This document shows, in pieces, positions 1 to 12,480 of a DNA stretch of 64,000 nt. The position numbers and the translations under genes are program-made. Positions within the stretch are counted from its first letter, which is position 1. Each line of letters begins with the position of its first letter. The DNA lies in assembly GCA_017311185.1 (NCBI GenBank), contig JAESUZ010003110.1, positions 662,888-726,887 of the forward strand, in the 5' to 3' direction. The notes beneath the pieces were generated by a model, which worked only from the letters and a program-made list of their open reading frames with translations, ran no database searches and was not told where the DNA came from. This DNA is from Proteles cristata cristata (taxonomy: Eukaryota > Chordata > Mammalia > Carnivora > Hyaenidae).

Positions 1-314
1 AGGGTGCCGGTGGGGAGCGGGTGGAGGGGCCCGGCCAGTCCTGAGGACTTTGGATCACTCAAGCCCTTGGGTGAAGTGGCTACAGGGAGCTCCTCTCAGA
101 TGCCACTGCTTGGCTGGGCTGGGGGGGCGGGGAGGCCATGTGGCGGTGTTCTCTTTGTCCGGCCAGCTGGACGAAAGCAACGGGAAGTGGGGGCAGGCCC
201 AGAGGCTGGCGTCCACCCTTGACCGCAGCCTTTGGACACCATCCCGGGGGGCAGAGAAGCACCGAGAACTATACCGCACTAGGTGCGACCACGCACTTTA
301 AAAAAATAAAGAAA

Positions 315-533
315 GGGGCGCCTGGGTGGCTCGGTCGGCTGGGCGTCCGACTTCGGCTCAGGTCATGATCTCACAGTCCGTGGGTTCAAGCCCCCGCGTC
401 GGGCTCTGTGCTGACCGCTCAGAGTCCGGAGGCTGGTTCAGATTCTGTGTCTCCCTCTCTCTGTTCCTCCCCCGCTCGCACTCTGCCTCTCTCTCTCTCA
501 ACATAAATAAAAATAAAAAAATAAAAAATAAAG
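315..533 (+). mobile_element. Can-SINE (felid tRNA-Lys-derived SINE)
   Basis: Starts GGGGCGCCTGGGTGGCTCGG and has the tRNA-like B-box region (GTGGGTTCAAGCCCC), a CT-rich stretch and an A-rich tail (AAATAAAAAT). A-rich AATAAAG-type sequence flanks both sides, so the TSD is unclear. Confidence 0.9.
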
Positions 534-778
534 AACTGACGATGTGGAGAAAGAAAACAAACGCACAAGGAAGGATAGAAGCAGCAAGTAAGCTCACAGC
601 TGCAGAGGACACAGGCCAAGACCCGGTCGGCTCAGCCACCCACCACAGCCCCTCGGCACCGGCATTCACAGAAGCCGGCACGCGTGGCTCTGATGCGCAC
701 GGATACATTTAGGGGGTGGCAGAGGACGTGGTGACAGTACAGTGAAAGATTCTTTATTATAAAAGTTCATTGCCTCAG

Positions 779-983
779 GGGCACCTGGATGGCTCAGTTG
801 GTTAAGCATCCGACTTCGGCTCAGGTCACCGTCTCACGGTTCATGGGTTCGAGCCCCGTGTCGGGCTTTGTGCTGACAGCTCCGAGCCTGGGGCCTGTTT
901 CGGATTCTGTGTCTCCCTCCCTCTCTACCTGTTCCCTGCCCGCACTCTCTCAAAAATAAACAAAACAAAATTAAAAAAAAAAA
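779..983 (+). mobile_element. Can-SINE with perfect 18-bp TSD
   Basis: Complete head (GGGGCACCTGGATGGCTCAG), B box (GGTTCGAGCCC), CT tract and A tail. The target duplication AAAAGTTCATTGCCTCAG is exact at 761-778 and 984-1001, which marks a fairly recent insertion. Confidence 0.95.
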
Positions 984-1779
984 AAAAGTTCATTGCCTCA
1001 GCCTCTGCGGCCTGCGAGGGGATGTACTCACATCCGCTGCGACTCGCTACCAACCGCGCGGGGCAGGGCAGGGTCGGGGAGGACAAAATCTGGAACCTGG
1101 GGAAGAAAACGGGTAAGCACAAACAAAAGAGGCCACGTACGGTTTTCCTGACCCTCCCACAGAGGTAAGGGCTGCAGGAAAGGACCTGGGAACGTGCAGG
1201 AGCAAGGGCAGGTGGCCACGGGGCGCGCGCGCCTGGCCCGGCCCGGGAAGCAGACGCTCTCTCCGTGGCTGCCCAGGGCCGGCCCACCCGGCCTCTGAGA
1301 GAATAAAGTCCCTTTTCACGTTTTAAAATGAGTTTGTCAGGATGGAGGGACAAAACGCCTGGACCCGTAAGCCACGGACTGGGAAGTTCTTACCCAGATC
1401 TGGGACGAGCCCCAGACAAGGTCTCGACCACACAGGCACTAGCTTCTCCCCCACCGAAAAGTCCAGGCATTTCTGTGATGTGGGGCTGGCGGAGGGGAGA
1501 CCAGAGTCTCTCTGGCTAAGCCGGGCATGCCTACTTTGCTCCCCACGGCACCAAAAGCTGTGGCCAAGGCCTCAACTCGGAGAAACCCAGTTCAAGAGGC
1601 CACCCTGTCTTCCCAGCAGCCCCTGCATGAGGCATCTCAGAATAAAGCAGGACAGTCTTCCTGCCCCTCTTGGGCCTCGGGCACCTGAGTGATGACAATG
1701 GCCTCACCCCACAGAGGCTGGTATCTCTCCCACAGCCGTCCATAACACGACTTGCCAGGGACAGAGGACAAGAGCATAC

Positions 1780-1915
1780 GGACTTGGAAGAGCCACTTGT
1801 CACTCTGGGCCTCAGTTACTTGTCCCTGAAATGGGCATGAGAAAAATACTGCCACCTTTCCTTCCGGAAAAGGGGAAGATGAACTAGATCACCTCCCAAT
1901 GTCCCTTCCAGATGT
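1780..1915 (+). repeat. MIR-like SINE remnant
   Basis: Matches the MIR core layout: CACTCTGGGCCTCAGTTACT, then TGTCCCTGAAATGGG, followed by GTCCCTTCCAGATGTACGAT. Diverged, as expected for this pre-eutherian family. Confidence 0.5.
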
Positions 1916-4900
1916 ACGATCTTGATCACAAGAGCAATCTCAGCAGCAAACCAGAGCAGCCAATGACCCAGATTCAGCCACTTCCTACCCTGAGCCTGGC
2001 TCACGGCCCCAGGGAGGCCCCAAGTGGAGTTACAGACCTGCGCCTGCCATCAGGGTGTCCATGAAGCCCCAGGACCTTTACACTGCAAACATCTCGCGAT
2101 CCACCTGCAGAGCGCAGAGGAGGGAAAAGAGAAGGAGCCGCCCTGCCCGCTCACCTGCAGACCCGGCTCTGACCTGCACTGGCCTCACAAGTCCCGCAGA
2201 GGACACGGGACCTCAGGTCTGCTCTCCAGGCCATCCCCTCTGCCTCCCACCCCATCCAAGCCCAAGCTGGAGAGGTGACTATTTCTAGGAGCAGATCCCC
2301 CTCCTTGGGTCTTGGGTACCCGACAAGCTCGTCTACAGTCCCACCCACCGAAGACATCGCGGACCATGGCCTGCGCCACCTGCCAGGTTGGGCACTGAGA
2401 CGAAGAAAAGAAAGAGACGCGGCCTCTACCTTCAAAGGGCTTACTGAAGGGATAGCATGGAAGTAAATGTAGTGATGTGATCACCACACCAATCAGCGAG
2501 CAGAGGCCAATGAGGAGGCCTTGGCTGGGCCCCCCGACCTCAGGTCTCGTCCTCGCGGCTTCCCCGAAGCCACCAGAGAGCCCCGCTGCGGAATGAGCAA
2601 GGGCCCGCCCCGAGCCATGCCTCCCGCCCAGCACAGCTCTCCCCGACGACGGCTCTTCCTCTGCTTGCTGGGATGCGGCCCCATCGGGTGGGTCCTAGAC
2701 GGCAGCGCCGGAGGGCGAGGGAAGGGGAAGAAGACCCAGGTGTCGGGGCTCATGGTCCTTGGCCCCGGCTGGCCTGCTCGTTGTCACCTGGTGGGTAAAC
2801 ACAGGCGTGGGACATTAATGCCCGTGCCTGCACAATCAGGCATTGTGTGCGCCGCCACCTCCCTTCACACGGTGCTCCAACCCCCCAGCCCTTCACGCCT
2901 GCCTGGCCCGTTCCTGCCATCATAAAGATGCCAATTAGGACAAATTTTCCACTGATCAATAAAAAAAGGAAAAAGAAAAAGGAAAAGAAAAAAAAAGGAC
3001 TGAAAAAGCAAAGGCTCCAGAACAAAGATAGTTCTGCTTTGATACCTGAGCCCAGGCCTGTGTCCTGCTCCCACCCCCCACCCCCCACCCCCGCCACCAG
3101 CTTTGCTCAGGTGGCTAACCCCCGAGAGCCACGCTGCACAGAAACTGCAGCCCACACAACCTCTGGTTCGCGAAGCCAACAGGACGTATGGCCCAGCTGC
3201 CACGTGCCGGGCACCACGCTGGCCCCCAGGGAGGAAGGAGTGCGTGGTGGACGGTCACGTCCCTGCCCAGGACCCGGGTTTTACCCACAAACCCTCAGCG
3301 TGTCTTGGGGAAGAAGTCAGCAGAAGAAGTACTAATGGAAGCTCAAGTATTGTCTACACCTCTTCAGGCACAGGCGTCCCAGGGCTGACGCGGTCTTTCC
3401 CATTGGAGGAACCGATGGAGAAAGCGTGAGGAGAGCGCATCACGCTGCAGCTGTGAAAGCTCTGGCCCTGGGGCCACGCGTGGAGAGAGAAAGGGCAAGA
3501 GAAGGAAAGAAGGAAGAAAAATGTACGGAGCCGTGTGCGGATAAGGGACTGAAAAGTTGTAGACACAAGGGATGGTCCCTGTCCTTGAGGGCGCGCCCAT
3601 CCTCGGAAGGGCAGGGGAGCGGAGATGCGGCTGGAATCCAGGATCTGCGACGGCCCTGAACGCCAAGCTAGGAACTCTCCAGCTCCTTCTCTGGAAGAGG
3701 TACCAGAGAGCCACTGAAGGTCCCTGAGCATGGCGGCCACGTCACGGGCGTTCCACAGGAAGGCTGCTTAGGACAGGACGGCCACCTGGTTGAGCAGGAG
3801 TGAGGAGACGGGGCTGGAGAGGCCAGGGAAGGCGGGAGCCACAGAGGACACCCAGGTCTGCAGCAGAGGGCAGGTGGTCTGGCCGCACGTGAGGACACAG
3901 AGGAAGGCTTGGGAGGGACAGTGCTGGACTGTGCTCGATGCGCACCCGAGTTCTAATTTCTGGCAGGACGGACGGCCGCAGCAGGCAGCTAGAAAGGAAG
4001 GCGCGGGACATGAGAAAGGCCAGAAAACAAAAAACAAAAACACAGCGGTGGAAGGCTGGAGTCACACCGAGAGAGGTGAGCCCGGACACCACGAGACTGC
4101 CGAGGAAGAGGCTGGAGAGAGAGGAGGCACGGCAACGACGACTTCGTAGCCAACACCTACATTACGGGACAAGATGGGGTTCAGCATCAGCTAACACCCT
4201 GACAATCCAGGGGGGAAGAGAAACTGCCAGCATTTTGCAGGTGAGGAACCAGACCGTGGGGACCGACGCGTTCACCGCTCAGCAGGAGGGGACGTCGGCA
4301 TTCAAACACGGACCCTGCGGGGCTCCCGGGACCAGGTCACGCTGCCTCTGGGGAGACAGCTTCAGGAGATCCGGGGAGGGGAGCGCGAGGGGCTCAATGC
4401 GCGGGTCCAGGAGGGTACCGTGCTTTTGAGAACTAGGTGGTCACATGAGACCTTTGAAAGAGCAATGTCAACACGGTCACCCCGCAGGACTGCAATGGAC
4501 GGGGTAAGGAGCTCTCCGGGAAGAATGAATCTGAAACCCAAAGCTGGGGAGAGGGGTTTGCAAGCCCCTGAGTGCTCCTTTTACTCCCGGGGGTGGGGGT
4601 GCTGCGAGGATGAAGCGTGCCTATGCGAGCGGGGTGCTCAGCATGCAGCGAAGGCTCACTTGGCTATGATTTCCTGAGCACCTAGTACATGCTCAGCATG
4701 GCAGCAGGAGGGAAGGTGGGAGCACCATCACCGTGTCTCGGGAACCTGCGCTGTTGGCTTAGTTAGAGAGATGAAACCTAAGGTCAAACAGGTCGGTCAC
4801 GAGGCAGCAGTGCCCTGGTCACAGGGGACAAACGAGGCGGGCGCCAGGGTGCCCGGATCGAGGCCACGCTTCCCGGAGGAGTCTGCCTGGAGGAGGTCTT

Positions 4901-5419
4901 GAAGGCCGGCAGGGACAGGGAGACCAGGAGAAAGGAAGGGACAGCCCCGGTTGGGAGTGGGGGTGAAGGCTGTAGCAAAAGCCAACGAGCATGTGCACTT
5001 CCTGTCGGGCTCCTCAGGGTTTGCACTGGTAGGTAGAACGTGAACGTGGAAGACAGGTGGGCACCAAACCTAACGTGTTGCCATTCAAGGCCGCCGGCCG
5101 GTGGGCTCTGCAGGAGGTTCCCTCCCCCCAAAGTGGGGGTGCGAGCAGGATTCCGCGGGAAAGAACTTCAGAGAAAGAGCAAGGACCTGGTGCGAGCTGC
5201 CTGCAAAGCTCTTGACCACCCTACCCTCTCCCCCACCCCCCAACTTTCAGAGGCTGGCTGAGAACAGAGAAGCCTGGTGTTCTAAGTAACGGCACAGCCT
5301 CACCTCCCCCCCCCAACCCTGCCTTCCCACCCCCTGGTTTGTCTTCTACTAAAATCTCAGTTTTCCAACCTCCAACCAACTTTTAAAAGCTTTACAAATG
5401 CCCAGAATTGCTAGTGTGG

Positions 5420-5734
5420 CATTCAAAGTGCTCCATGACCCGGTTCTGATGCCACGGTCTTTTCTTGCCTGGTCTCCCAGCCCTTCCCACGCCCATCCCC
5501 CTCTCTGGCACACTACCCCGGGTGTGGGCTCCCTGTCCCCACTCAGGCTGGGCCACCTCCTAGCTAGAAGAGAAAGTGCCTGTCTCCGCTTGTCCAAAGC
5601 CTAGCCATCCTCCAGGAACTGGCCAAATGCTACCTCCTCCGTGAAGCCTTCTGGAAGCTTCCATCAGAATCATTCAATTCCTCTCCTATGCTCCCCCAGC
5701 ACATCACTCACATAACAATTGAGCACAAGGACCA

Positions 5735-5776
<42 letters not shown>

Positions 5777-5912
5777 CCAAATGCATATAAGTCTGTCATT
5801 TATATTTCACTGTCAGTTTTTAAAGGGATTTATTAGTTATCTCTGTACCACCCACAACAGCACTTAGCAAATCACCTAGCACACAGTAGTTGCTCACTAA
5901 ATGTTCTTTCGC
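5420..5912 (+). repeat. L2-like 3' end, interrupted by a (CA)n tract
   Basis: Shows the usual L2 3' phrases: CTACCTCCTCCGTGAAGCC, later a CATCACTCACATA segment, and the end phrase AGCACACAGTAGTTGCTCAC followed by TAAATG. The (CA)n block at 5736-5773 sits inside it. Confidence 0.5.
5736..5773. repeat. (AC)n microsatellite
   Basis: Uninterrupted AC dinucleotide run of about 19 units, likely polymorphic. Confidence 0.97.
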
Positions 5913-6016
5913 TTTGAATACCCATGGCTAAGTCCTCACCATACCAGGGTGTTCTGCAAACTAGAGATAACAAACCAGTGGTGGGTCCTGATTAACATTT
6001 TCTTTTCCTTTTGTTT

Positions 6017-6218
6017 TAATGATCATTTATTTTTGAGAGGGAGAGACAGCATGAGCAGGGGAGGGGCAGAGAGAGAGGGAGACAGAATTTGAAACAGACT
6101 CCAGGCTCTGAGCTAGCTGTCAGCACAGAGCCCGACACGGGGCTCAAACCCATGAATCGCAAGACCATGACCTGAGCTGAAGTCAGATGTTCAATCGACT
6201 AAGCCACCCAGGTGCCCC
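6017..6218 (-). mobile_element. Can-SINE, minus orientation
   Basis: Reads as the reverse complement: T-rich tail, GAGAGGGAGAGACAGC, then GGGGCTCAAACCC and the head complement AGCCACCCAGGTGCCCC. Flanking AACATTTT / CACATTTTT is a degraded TSD, so it is older than the exact-TSD copies. Confidence 0.9.
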
Positions 6219-9200
6219 TTAATTCACATTTTTAAATGAAACAAAGACAGAACAGAAAAGAAGATATCAGAGTCCGTAACATAAAGCTAAAACCAAGGTT
6301 CACTGAACCTTTGGTTTGAGGTACGTGCCCTGGGCCACAGCCTCCATTCTAGAACCAACCAGCAAATAAAAAGGCAAGTTATCAGAGGTTTTGTCCAAAA
6401 CGGAGCTTCTGAAGAATTCCTGGGGTGGGGGTGGAGTCGCCTCCCACCACCTGCACAGTTTCAGAACAGAATCATCGGAGGAGGGGTGTGGGATTCGGAC
6501 AAACGTCCTCACTCATGGATCATTCCAGCAGGTCCTCCAGGCTCTGCTTACCAAGGCGGGAAGGCAGAGCAGGCTGGCCCTAGACAGGTCTGTGACCAGC
6601 TTTAGGACTAAAGGGGAAAGGAGGATTTAACCCCTCACTGACCGGACAACATGACGGAGCAGTGGTTTAATCTAAACACTGTATTTGAAACCCAGAAAGC
6701 AACATTCCCAGAAGATCCAGGCTGATGAAGCCTGCTCCCAGAATTGCTAACTCGGGCTCCTCTGGGACAAGGGCACCCGACGTGGCCGCACAGGGCTCTG
6801 GGGGCACGCTCCCCGGCCACCTTCCTGACCCTGGCATCACTCGGCTACCAGCAACTGCCCTGCCCCCACCACCCGGGAATCACGAAGTCTGGCCACAGAA
6901 CTCCATATGGGTTCCAAAGCCTCCCTCCTCTAAATAATGGATTTGCCACTCGTGATTCATGCAAAGAAAGAAATGCTACATGTTTCCCTGTTGCTTTAAG
7001 TTAGTTAGGTACTTGGAGGGAAGGGCGGCCTCTAGCTAATGGGTCAGATAAGCTAAAATCAATAGAAGCCACCACCTCTGGGTCTTTTAAATCACCACCT
7101 TCCCTCCCCTGAGCCAGACCCCGGCGCTGGGCATGGAGCAACCTGCAGGCCTGCAAATGACCATTCGTTCATGCTAATATTCAAAGAGACATCATCCCCC
7201 ATCCACTTCCTGATTCCTGATACCCCCTATTCCCTCCCTCCCCCACCCCACACACAAAAATCATTGCAATCTCTGGGGTCAGCCAGCCAAGAACAAGGGA
7301 AACGACTTCAGGAACACACCAGGGAAACACAGAAGGGAGACACTCAGAAGACATATCAAAAGAGGCATGACATCTCAAACAATGGAGGTGAAAGTCTGGT
7401 TCTTCTCCAGACTGGTCAGACCCACCTGGTTTGTTCACTGCACATAATCACCCTGATGTCGTAAGATCCAACAGTGATGTAAAACTTACAAAGCTGGAAG
7501 TACCTGAATGAGGGCGGTGAGAATGTCAGGACGCACTGACATCACACGGTAGGGAAAGCCAGTGTGTAAACAGGGAACGCCTGTAGCTACCTTGCAACTA
7601 CCTCAAGGGCTGTGGCTCCGAGTCTCGGTGACTCTAGGGAACAGGACCAGCCAGGGATGCTAAGCACACTCTGGAAATGGAATCAGCTGCTCGGCCAACA
7701 GTGGCATCCCTCTCCTGGGGGGCCTGGGGAGAAGGCGAGGTGGCACGGAGCACCTGACGGCCTCAGAATGGGGGCTGGCCTCAAAGATCCCTTCCGGCCC
7801 ATCGCCCACCGGGACAGGGCAACACCCGGAGCCAGGGCCCTGGTCTCCGCCACCCCTTAAGGGCAGGGGGCATGCACGCTGGCTTTCCTATCCGTCCTGA
7901 AAGGGGACTGAGCATCCGGGGAAGGTTGAAGGAAGAAGGCAAACAGAGCCCCGCTCCTCCGCGGCTGCCTGCACCCAGCCACCGCCTGGGACATCGGCAA
8001 AGCTGGCCTGACTCTAAGATTCCGGGACAGGAGCTTCCAGGCAAGACCAGAGTCCCCAAGACCCAATTTCTTACAGCTGGCCTCAAGGGGGACCGGGGGC
8101 GGGGGACGGGGGGGGTGTTGAGCAAGGAAGGAGGACATCTCTACCGCCTGCTGAATTTTAACTTCGGCTTAGGAGCTGTGTGTTTTACGTTGTTTTGGGT
8201 TACGGGGCAGGCGCCAAGCTAGACTGGCCCCCTTTCAGCTCCTCTTCTTCTTCTTCTTCTTTTTTTTTTTTAAGAAAGACAAAGAGAAAAACAAAACAAC
8301 CCAACAGCCGTAGCCCCAGCCCGTGTCTGCGCTGTGGGCGGCCTACATGAGCTTCCTTTATCCAACCACAAAAAGGCATCAGTGGAGGCAGCGAGGGGCC
8401 CTGGAACGGCCCGTCCAAGCCGGGGCCCGCCGCTCCGTTGAGGTTAGCAGTTACCCAGGGCCAGGGGCCGCTCGGGCAAACAGACCGGGCCCACGTTACA
8501 CAACGCCAGCCCTTATCTCCCGGTGCCACCGTCGGTTTGCAGACATTGCGTAGCGCTGACAACCACAGCCGAGAGTGGCCCTCGGGAGATAGCCGTCTCC
8601 GCGCTTGCTATCGGAGGGGCAGGAGGGGCCCGGGACGGTTAGCCTGACTTCACACGTTCGGGCTGCTTTTAAAAGAGGGTCAGAGAGACGGATAACAGCC
8701 CGGCCGGCCAGCTTCACACTGTCACTTCCTCTGACCGTGACAGCTGAAGGCCCCCCGCCGTCCGCCTCCCTCTCCCAGGCCCTCCAACCACCGAAGAGGC
8801 GGAATGGGTCCATTTCATGTCAAGTCCTGGGGTGGGGGGGGTGCCAGGGGCGAGATGCCACAGGGCACACGGATCACTCCCTGAACTCCTTTCCTGGGCG
8901 CACAGTGGAGGCCGGGAAGCGAGCAGGGGCAGCAGAATACGGTTTTCGCGGACGGTACCATGAGAAGCGCTCTCACCGTGTCATGCTCCTCCTCAAACGC
9001 CTTCAAAGGCTCCCAACTGCCCCAGTATGAAGTCCAAAAAGTAACCGCAGGCAAGTTCATTGAGCAACTACCTTGTTCCAGGCACTGCGCAGGATGTTAA
9101 ATGCATTATCTGCAACCCTCAGGCCATCCCGCAAAACAGCCCCGCTCGAGGGGAGGGAGAACACCCCGGTAACAGTTGCCGCCTTCGCGCCCGCCCCCAC

Positions 9201-9500
9201 CCCACGGCCTGGCGTCGAGGGCACCCGCTCTGACCCCAGCCTCCCCTTCTGGTACCACTGCTCTCGTTCCAGCCAAAGGAAGTTACTTCATGGGGAATCT
9301 GAGCGCTTCTCACAACATTGTAATTTCATAGCTTCTCGCAGGACTGAAGATCTCCCCCCCTCCCCTCCCCCTGCCGTCAGGAGAGCCCACGAAGGCCGAG
9401 GTCCTGTCTACCTTGCTCAGCACTGAACTCCCAGGGCCCTGCCTGATGTCCAGCACACAGGAAGTGCTCAACCAATTTTCTTAATTAAAGGTGAGTCCCA
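6219..9500. other. Unique intronic sequence
   Basis: No gene seen. Contains a (TTC)n/T tract at 8238-8272, a C-rich or G-rich run near 8095-8120, a possible MIR trace at 9055-9150 and an L2-like end at 9400-9480 (CCAGCACACAGGAAGTGCTC). Otherwise featureless to the eye. Confidence 0.45.
8238..8272. repeat. (TTC)n followed by poly-T
   Basis: CTCCTCTTCTTCTTCTTCTT then a T run: simple repeat. Confidence 0.9.
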
Positions 9501-9705
9501 GGGAGCCTGGGTGGGTCAGTTGGTTAAACGTCTGACTCTTGGTTTCAGCTCAGGTCATGATCTCACAGTTCGCGGGGTCAAGACCCGCATCCGGCTCTGA
9601 GTTCAAGACTCAGATCCGGAGTCTGCTTGGGATTCTCTCCCTCCCCTTCTCTCTGCTCCTCCCCCACCTCAAAATAAATAAAAAAACTAAAAAAAATTTT
9701 TTTAA
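9501..9705 (+). mobile_element. Can-SINE, diverged
   Basis: Head GGGAGCCTGGGTGGGTCAGT, then CAGCTCAGGTCATGATCTCA. The B-box region is altered by a local duplication of GACTCAGATCCGG-type sequence. Ends in AAATAAATAAAAAAAC. Confidence 0.85.
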
Positions 9706-9845
9706 TGAATCCCTCCAGGTAGAAGGTATTGCATCTCTAAGTTTCTTTGTGCTGTTTTCTATAGACGTGTATAATCTTCCCACTTCGTACTTTCTATCAT
9801 AGTTGTCAACACACACATACACATTGAAAGTATTTTAACACCTCA

Positions 9846-10090
9846 GGGGCACCTGGGTGGCTCAGTCAGTTAAGCGTCCGACTCTTGGTTTCTACTCAGG
9901 TCAAGATCTCACAGCTTGTGGATTTGAACTCCACAAGCAGGCTCTGTGCTGATGGTGTGGAGCCTGCTTGGGATATTCTCTCTCCCTCTCTCCCTCTCTC
10001 TCTCTCTCTCCTCTCCCCCCTCTCTTTCCGTCCCTCCCTGGCTCTTTTGCTCTGTCTCTCTCTCAAAATAAATAAACTTTAACAAATAAA
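9846..10090 (+). mobile_element. Can-SINE with expanded CT tract
   Basis: Head GGGGCACCTGGGTGGCTCAG; the CT-rich segment is expanded at about 9979-10063; tail AAATAAATAAACTTTAAC. Flanks AAGTATTTTAACACCT and AAGTATTTAAATGCCT form an imperfect TSD. Confidence 0.9.
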
Positions 10091-10429
10091 AAAGTCAAGT
10101 ATTTAAATGCCTCTGCTCCAATTAAAAGCTTCTCAACGGCAAGTCCCATGTCGTATTAATCTTTGCATCTTAAAACCACTAACATAGTGCATCCCCTGAA
10201 AATCTAAAGGACATGATCTTGTACAGTAATCTACTCAGGCTGAAGAGCAAAGAGGTAGGCGTGAAAGACAAGTCACGATGCCACAATCCACCCAGCACCC
10301 CGCACACCCAAAGGTCTGAAACTGCTCGACCCTCTTCTCACTTGGCCCCTGGCGGGAGCAGGGAGCAGACCTGGCGAGTGGTAGGCAAATTTGTGCAGGC
10401 AGAGTTGAAGCAGGCCGGGAATGAAAGAC

Positions 10430-10577
10430 GTGGCTTCCAGACCTGGTTTTCCACTAGCTTGCCGTGTGGCCTTGGGTAAATCACAGAGCTTATCTGGACC
10501 TCTGCTTACTCTGCCCTAAATGAGCATGTTGATAATACATGATTTTATGAGCCCTTCCAGCTCTGACGTTCTATGAT
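10430..10577 (+). repeat. MIR-like SINE remnant
   Basis: Contains TGTGGCCTTGGGTAAATCAC, the MIR core phrase, followed by GAGCCCTTCCAGCTCTGACG and TTCTATGATCC. Confidence 0.6.
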
Positions 10578-11032
10578 CCTTGGTCACCTTGACGACCTGT
10601 ACGGCAGGTAGAGCGCTGACAGTACCTTCCTCAACAGGTGGCAAAAAGGATGAAAAGGGACATGTAGATTCCCCCTGGCGCTACTCCTCAACCCTCAATA
10701 AGAAACCTTAGCCCGTGAATCAGCCAGTCTCCCTCATCAGGATGAATGACGGCCATGATTTGCATATGGACCTGAGGTAAATAAAAGGAGAAAGCAGACA
10801 CTGAAATGGATTGTCAATAAATAACTCCGAGTGAAACCTGACTTTTTTCCCACATATGTATATTTTCACAGATCCAGCTCGGGAGTGTTCAAATTAGCAC
10901 AACCTGGCCTTAAATACTGTGCAAAACACGTAGTAAGCATTTTGCTTTCATTTATGTCGTCAATGGTTTCAATGGGGATGACTCATCCTTCCTCTTTAAC
11001 ACTCTGTTCTAATATGGTTTACTATAAATAAT

Positions 11033-11063
11033 GCAGAGAGAGAGAGGGAGAGAGGGAGAGGCA
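11033..11063. repeat. GA-rich simple repeat
   Basis: GCAGAGAGAGAGAGGGAGAG followed by more GA units. Confidence 0.8.
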
Positions 11064-11849
11064 GAGGGACTGAACAGCAGGCCCCTCCACAGCCAGGTCA
11101 CGGAAAACCCAGGTCCCACAGGCAGTCCCTGGGTGGCCATGATGGGGAAGAGGCGCAAACGCCTCCCTCCACTCTCCAGGTATTCAGGGCACGAAGACTG
11201 TTAGGGAAGGGGACTAACACGTGCTGAGGATGGGCCAGGTGCCGTGCTGGGATTTAATGCGCAAGCCCCTAGAACCTTCTAGAGCCTTCCCAGGAAACAG
11301 AGATCGCGTGCAAACACAGGCCCCCAGCCTCCAAGGCCTACTCCCTGAGAGAGTCAAAACCCAATGTGTGCTTCCTGACCCCAAGCTACATCTCCTGGTG
11401 GTGGTAGATTTTCTTGACACAAGTGCCTCTCGGGACCCCAAACCTAGGAGGTCAAACCACAAAAGCAGAGACACTGCAGCAATAAAAAGACTCTGCCCCA
11501 GGCCCTGGCAAATGGAGGCAGCCGCTGGAAATCACTAGCCTCTGGGCCTTGTTCACCCACCGAGACCGACATCCGTCCCAGGGCTGAGCTCACAAGCACT
11601 CTCTGCACACTGTTTTCCAGAACGTTCCTTCAGAGTCCGACACAGACATTCAATGGATCACTCACGACGTTCACCAGATCTGTCATCGAATTATTTTGAC
11701 CACTTCCAAAAGTCACATCCACTCTCCCAAAGGGCAAGGCAAAAAGAACGTGGCAGAGACCTTGAAAAGGATTCCGAAGGAATTTGGAGCATTTGGAGCG
11801 TGGCCACTTCCCAGGTTTAAGTGATTACTTGTCAGATCTGGAAGCTTCT

Positions 11850-12072
11850 GGGGTACCTGGGTGGCTCAGTCAGTTAAGCAACTGGCTTCGGCTCGGGTCG
11901 TGATCTCACAGTTCGTGGGTTTGAGTCCCGCGTCAGGCTCTGTGCTGACAGCTAGCTCACGGCCTGGAGCCTGTTTCAGATTCTGTGTCTCCCTCTCTCT
12001 CTGACCCTCCCCTGCTCATGCTGTCTCTCTCTCTCTCAGACAAAAAAACAAAACAAAACAAAAAACCTTAGT
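11850..12072 (+). mobile_element. Can-SINE with perfect 13-bp TSD
   Basis: Head GGGTACCTGGGTGGCTCAGT. Includes the GACAGCTAGCTCACGGCCTG variant found in the younger copies. TSD TCTGGAAGCTTCT is exact at 11837-11849 and 12073-12085. Confidence 0.95.
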
Positions 12073-12299
12073 TCTGGAAGCTTCTTTAGAAGAGCAGCAG
12101 CACCGCACAAATGGAGACCTTTACACATAACTCACCGACATCATCCACTTCTCATCTGGGCTGCGGGCTCTGACATGGGGCTAGTACGATCCGCAATTCG
12201 GCAGTGCCCGAAGCAAAAGATTTCACTGGTTGCCTCCATAGTTCATCCTGCGGGCCCAAACAGCTGGCGTCTCAGGGCCTAGTTCCACAGCACAACCCG

Positions 12300-12480
12300 G
12301 CCCATTTACAAAGCACCTCCACTGTGCTATGCACCTGACACATTTTATCCACATAACCACCTAAAAGGTGTTGGTCTCGCTTCATACAGAACAAGGAAAT
12401 GGGGGCTCAGCAAGGCTAAGTAACCTGTTCAAGGCACCCGGTGAATCCTGCAGCCTGGGTTCTCACCCAGGCTGCCGCAC
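12300..12480 (-). repeat. MIR-like SINE remnant
   Basis: CTATGCACCTGACACATTTT, then GGAAATGGGGGCTCAGCAAG and TAAGTAACCTGTTCAAGGC follow the reverse-strand MIR layout. Confidence 0.6.

Larger units (their letters stand above)
1002..6016. other. Unique intronic sequence with a few ancient repeat remnants
   Basis: No gene recognised. A purine-rich A/G tract lies at 2960-2998 and C-runs at 3066-3093. MIR-like pieces are at 1780-1915 (GCCTCAGTTACTTGTCCCTG) and about 4215-4300. An L2-like tail runs 5420-5910 around a CA microsatellite. The remainder is moderately GC-rich with nothing I can name. Confidence 0.5.
10091..11836. other. Unique intronic sequence with a possible conserved element
   Basis: A MIR-like piece covers 10430-10577 and a GA-rich tract 11033-11063. 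The 10690-11010 block is AT-richer than its surroundings and rich in homeodomain/octamer-like words (ATTTGCATAT, CAATAAATAA); it could be a conserved non-coding element. Confidence 0.45.

Noticed and set aside
779..860. tRNA gene (A and B boxes resembling tRNA-Lys)
   Set aside because: All such matches in the window are the tRNA-derived heads of Can-SINEs, lacking an intact cloverleaf and followed by SINE tails.
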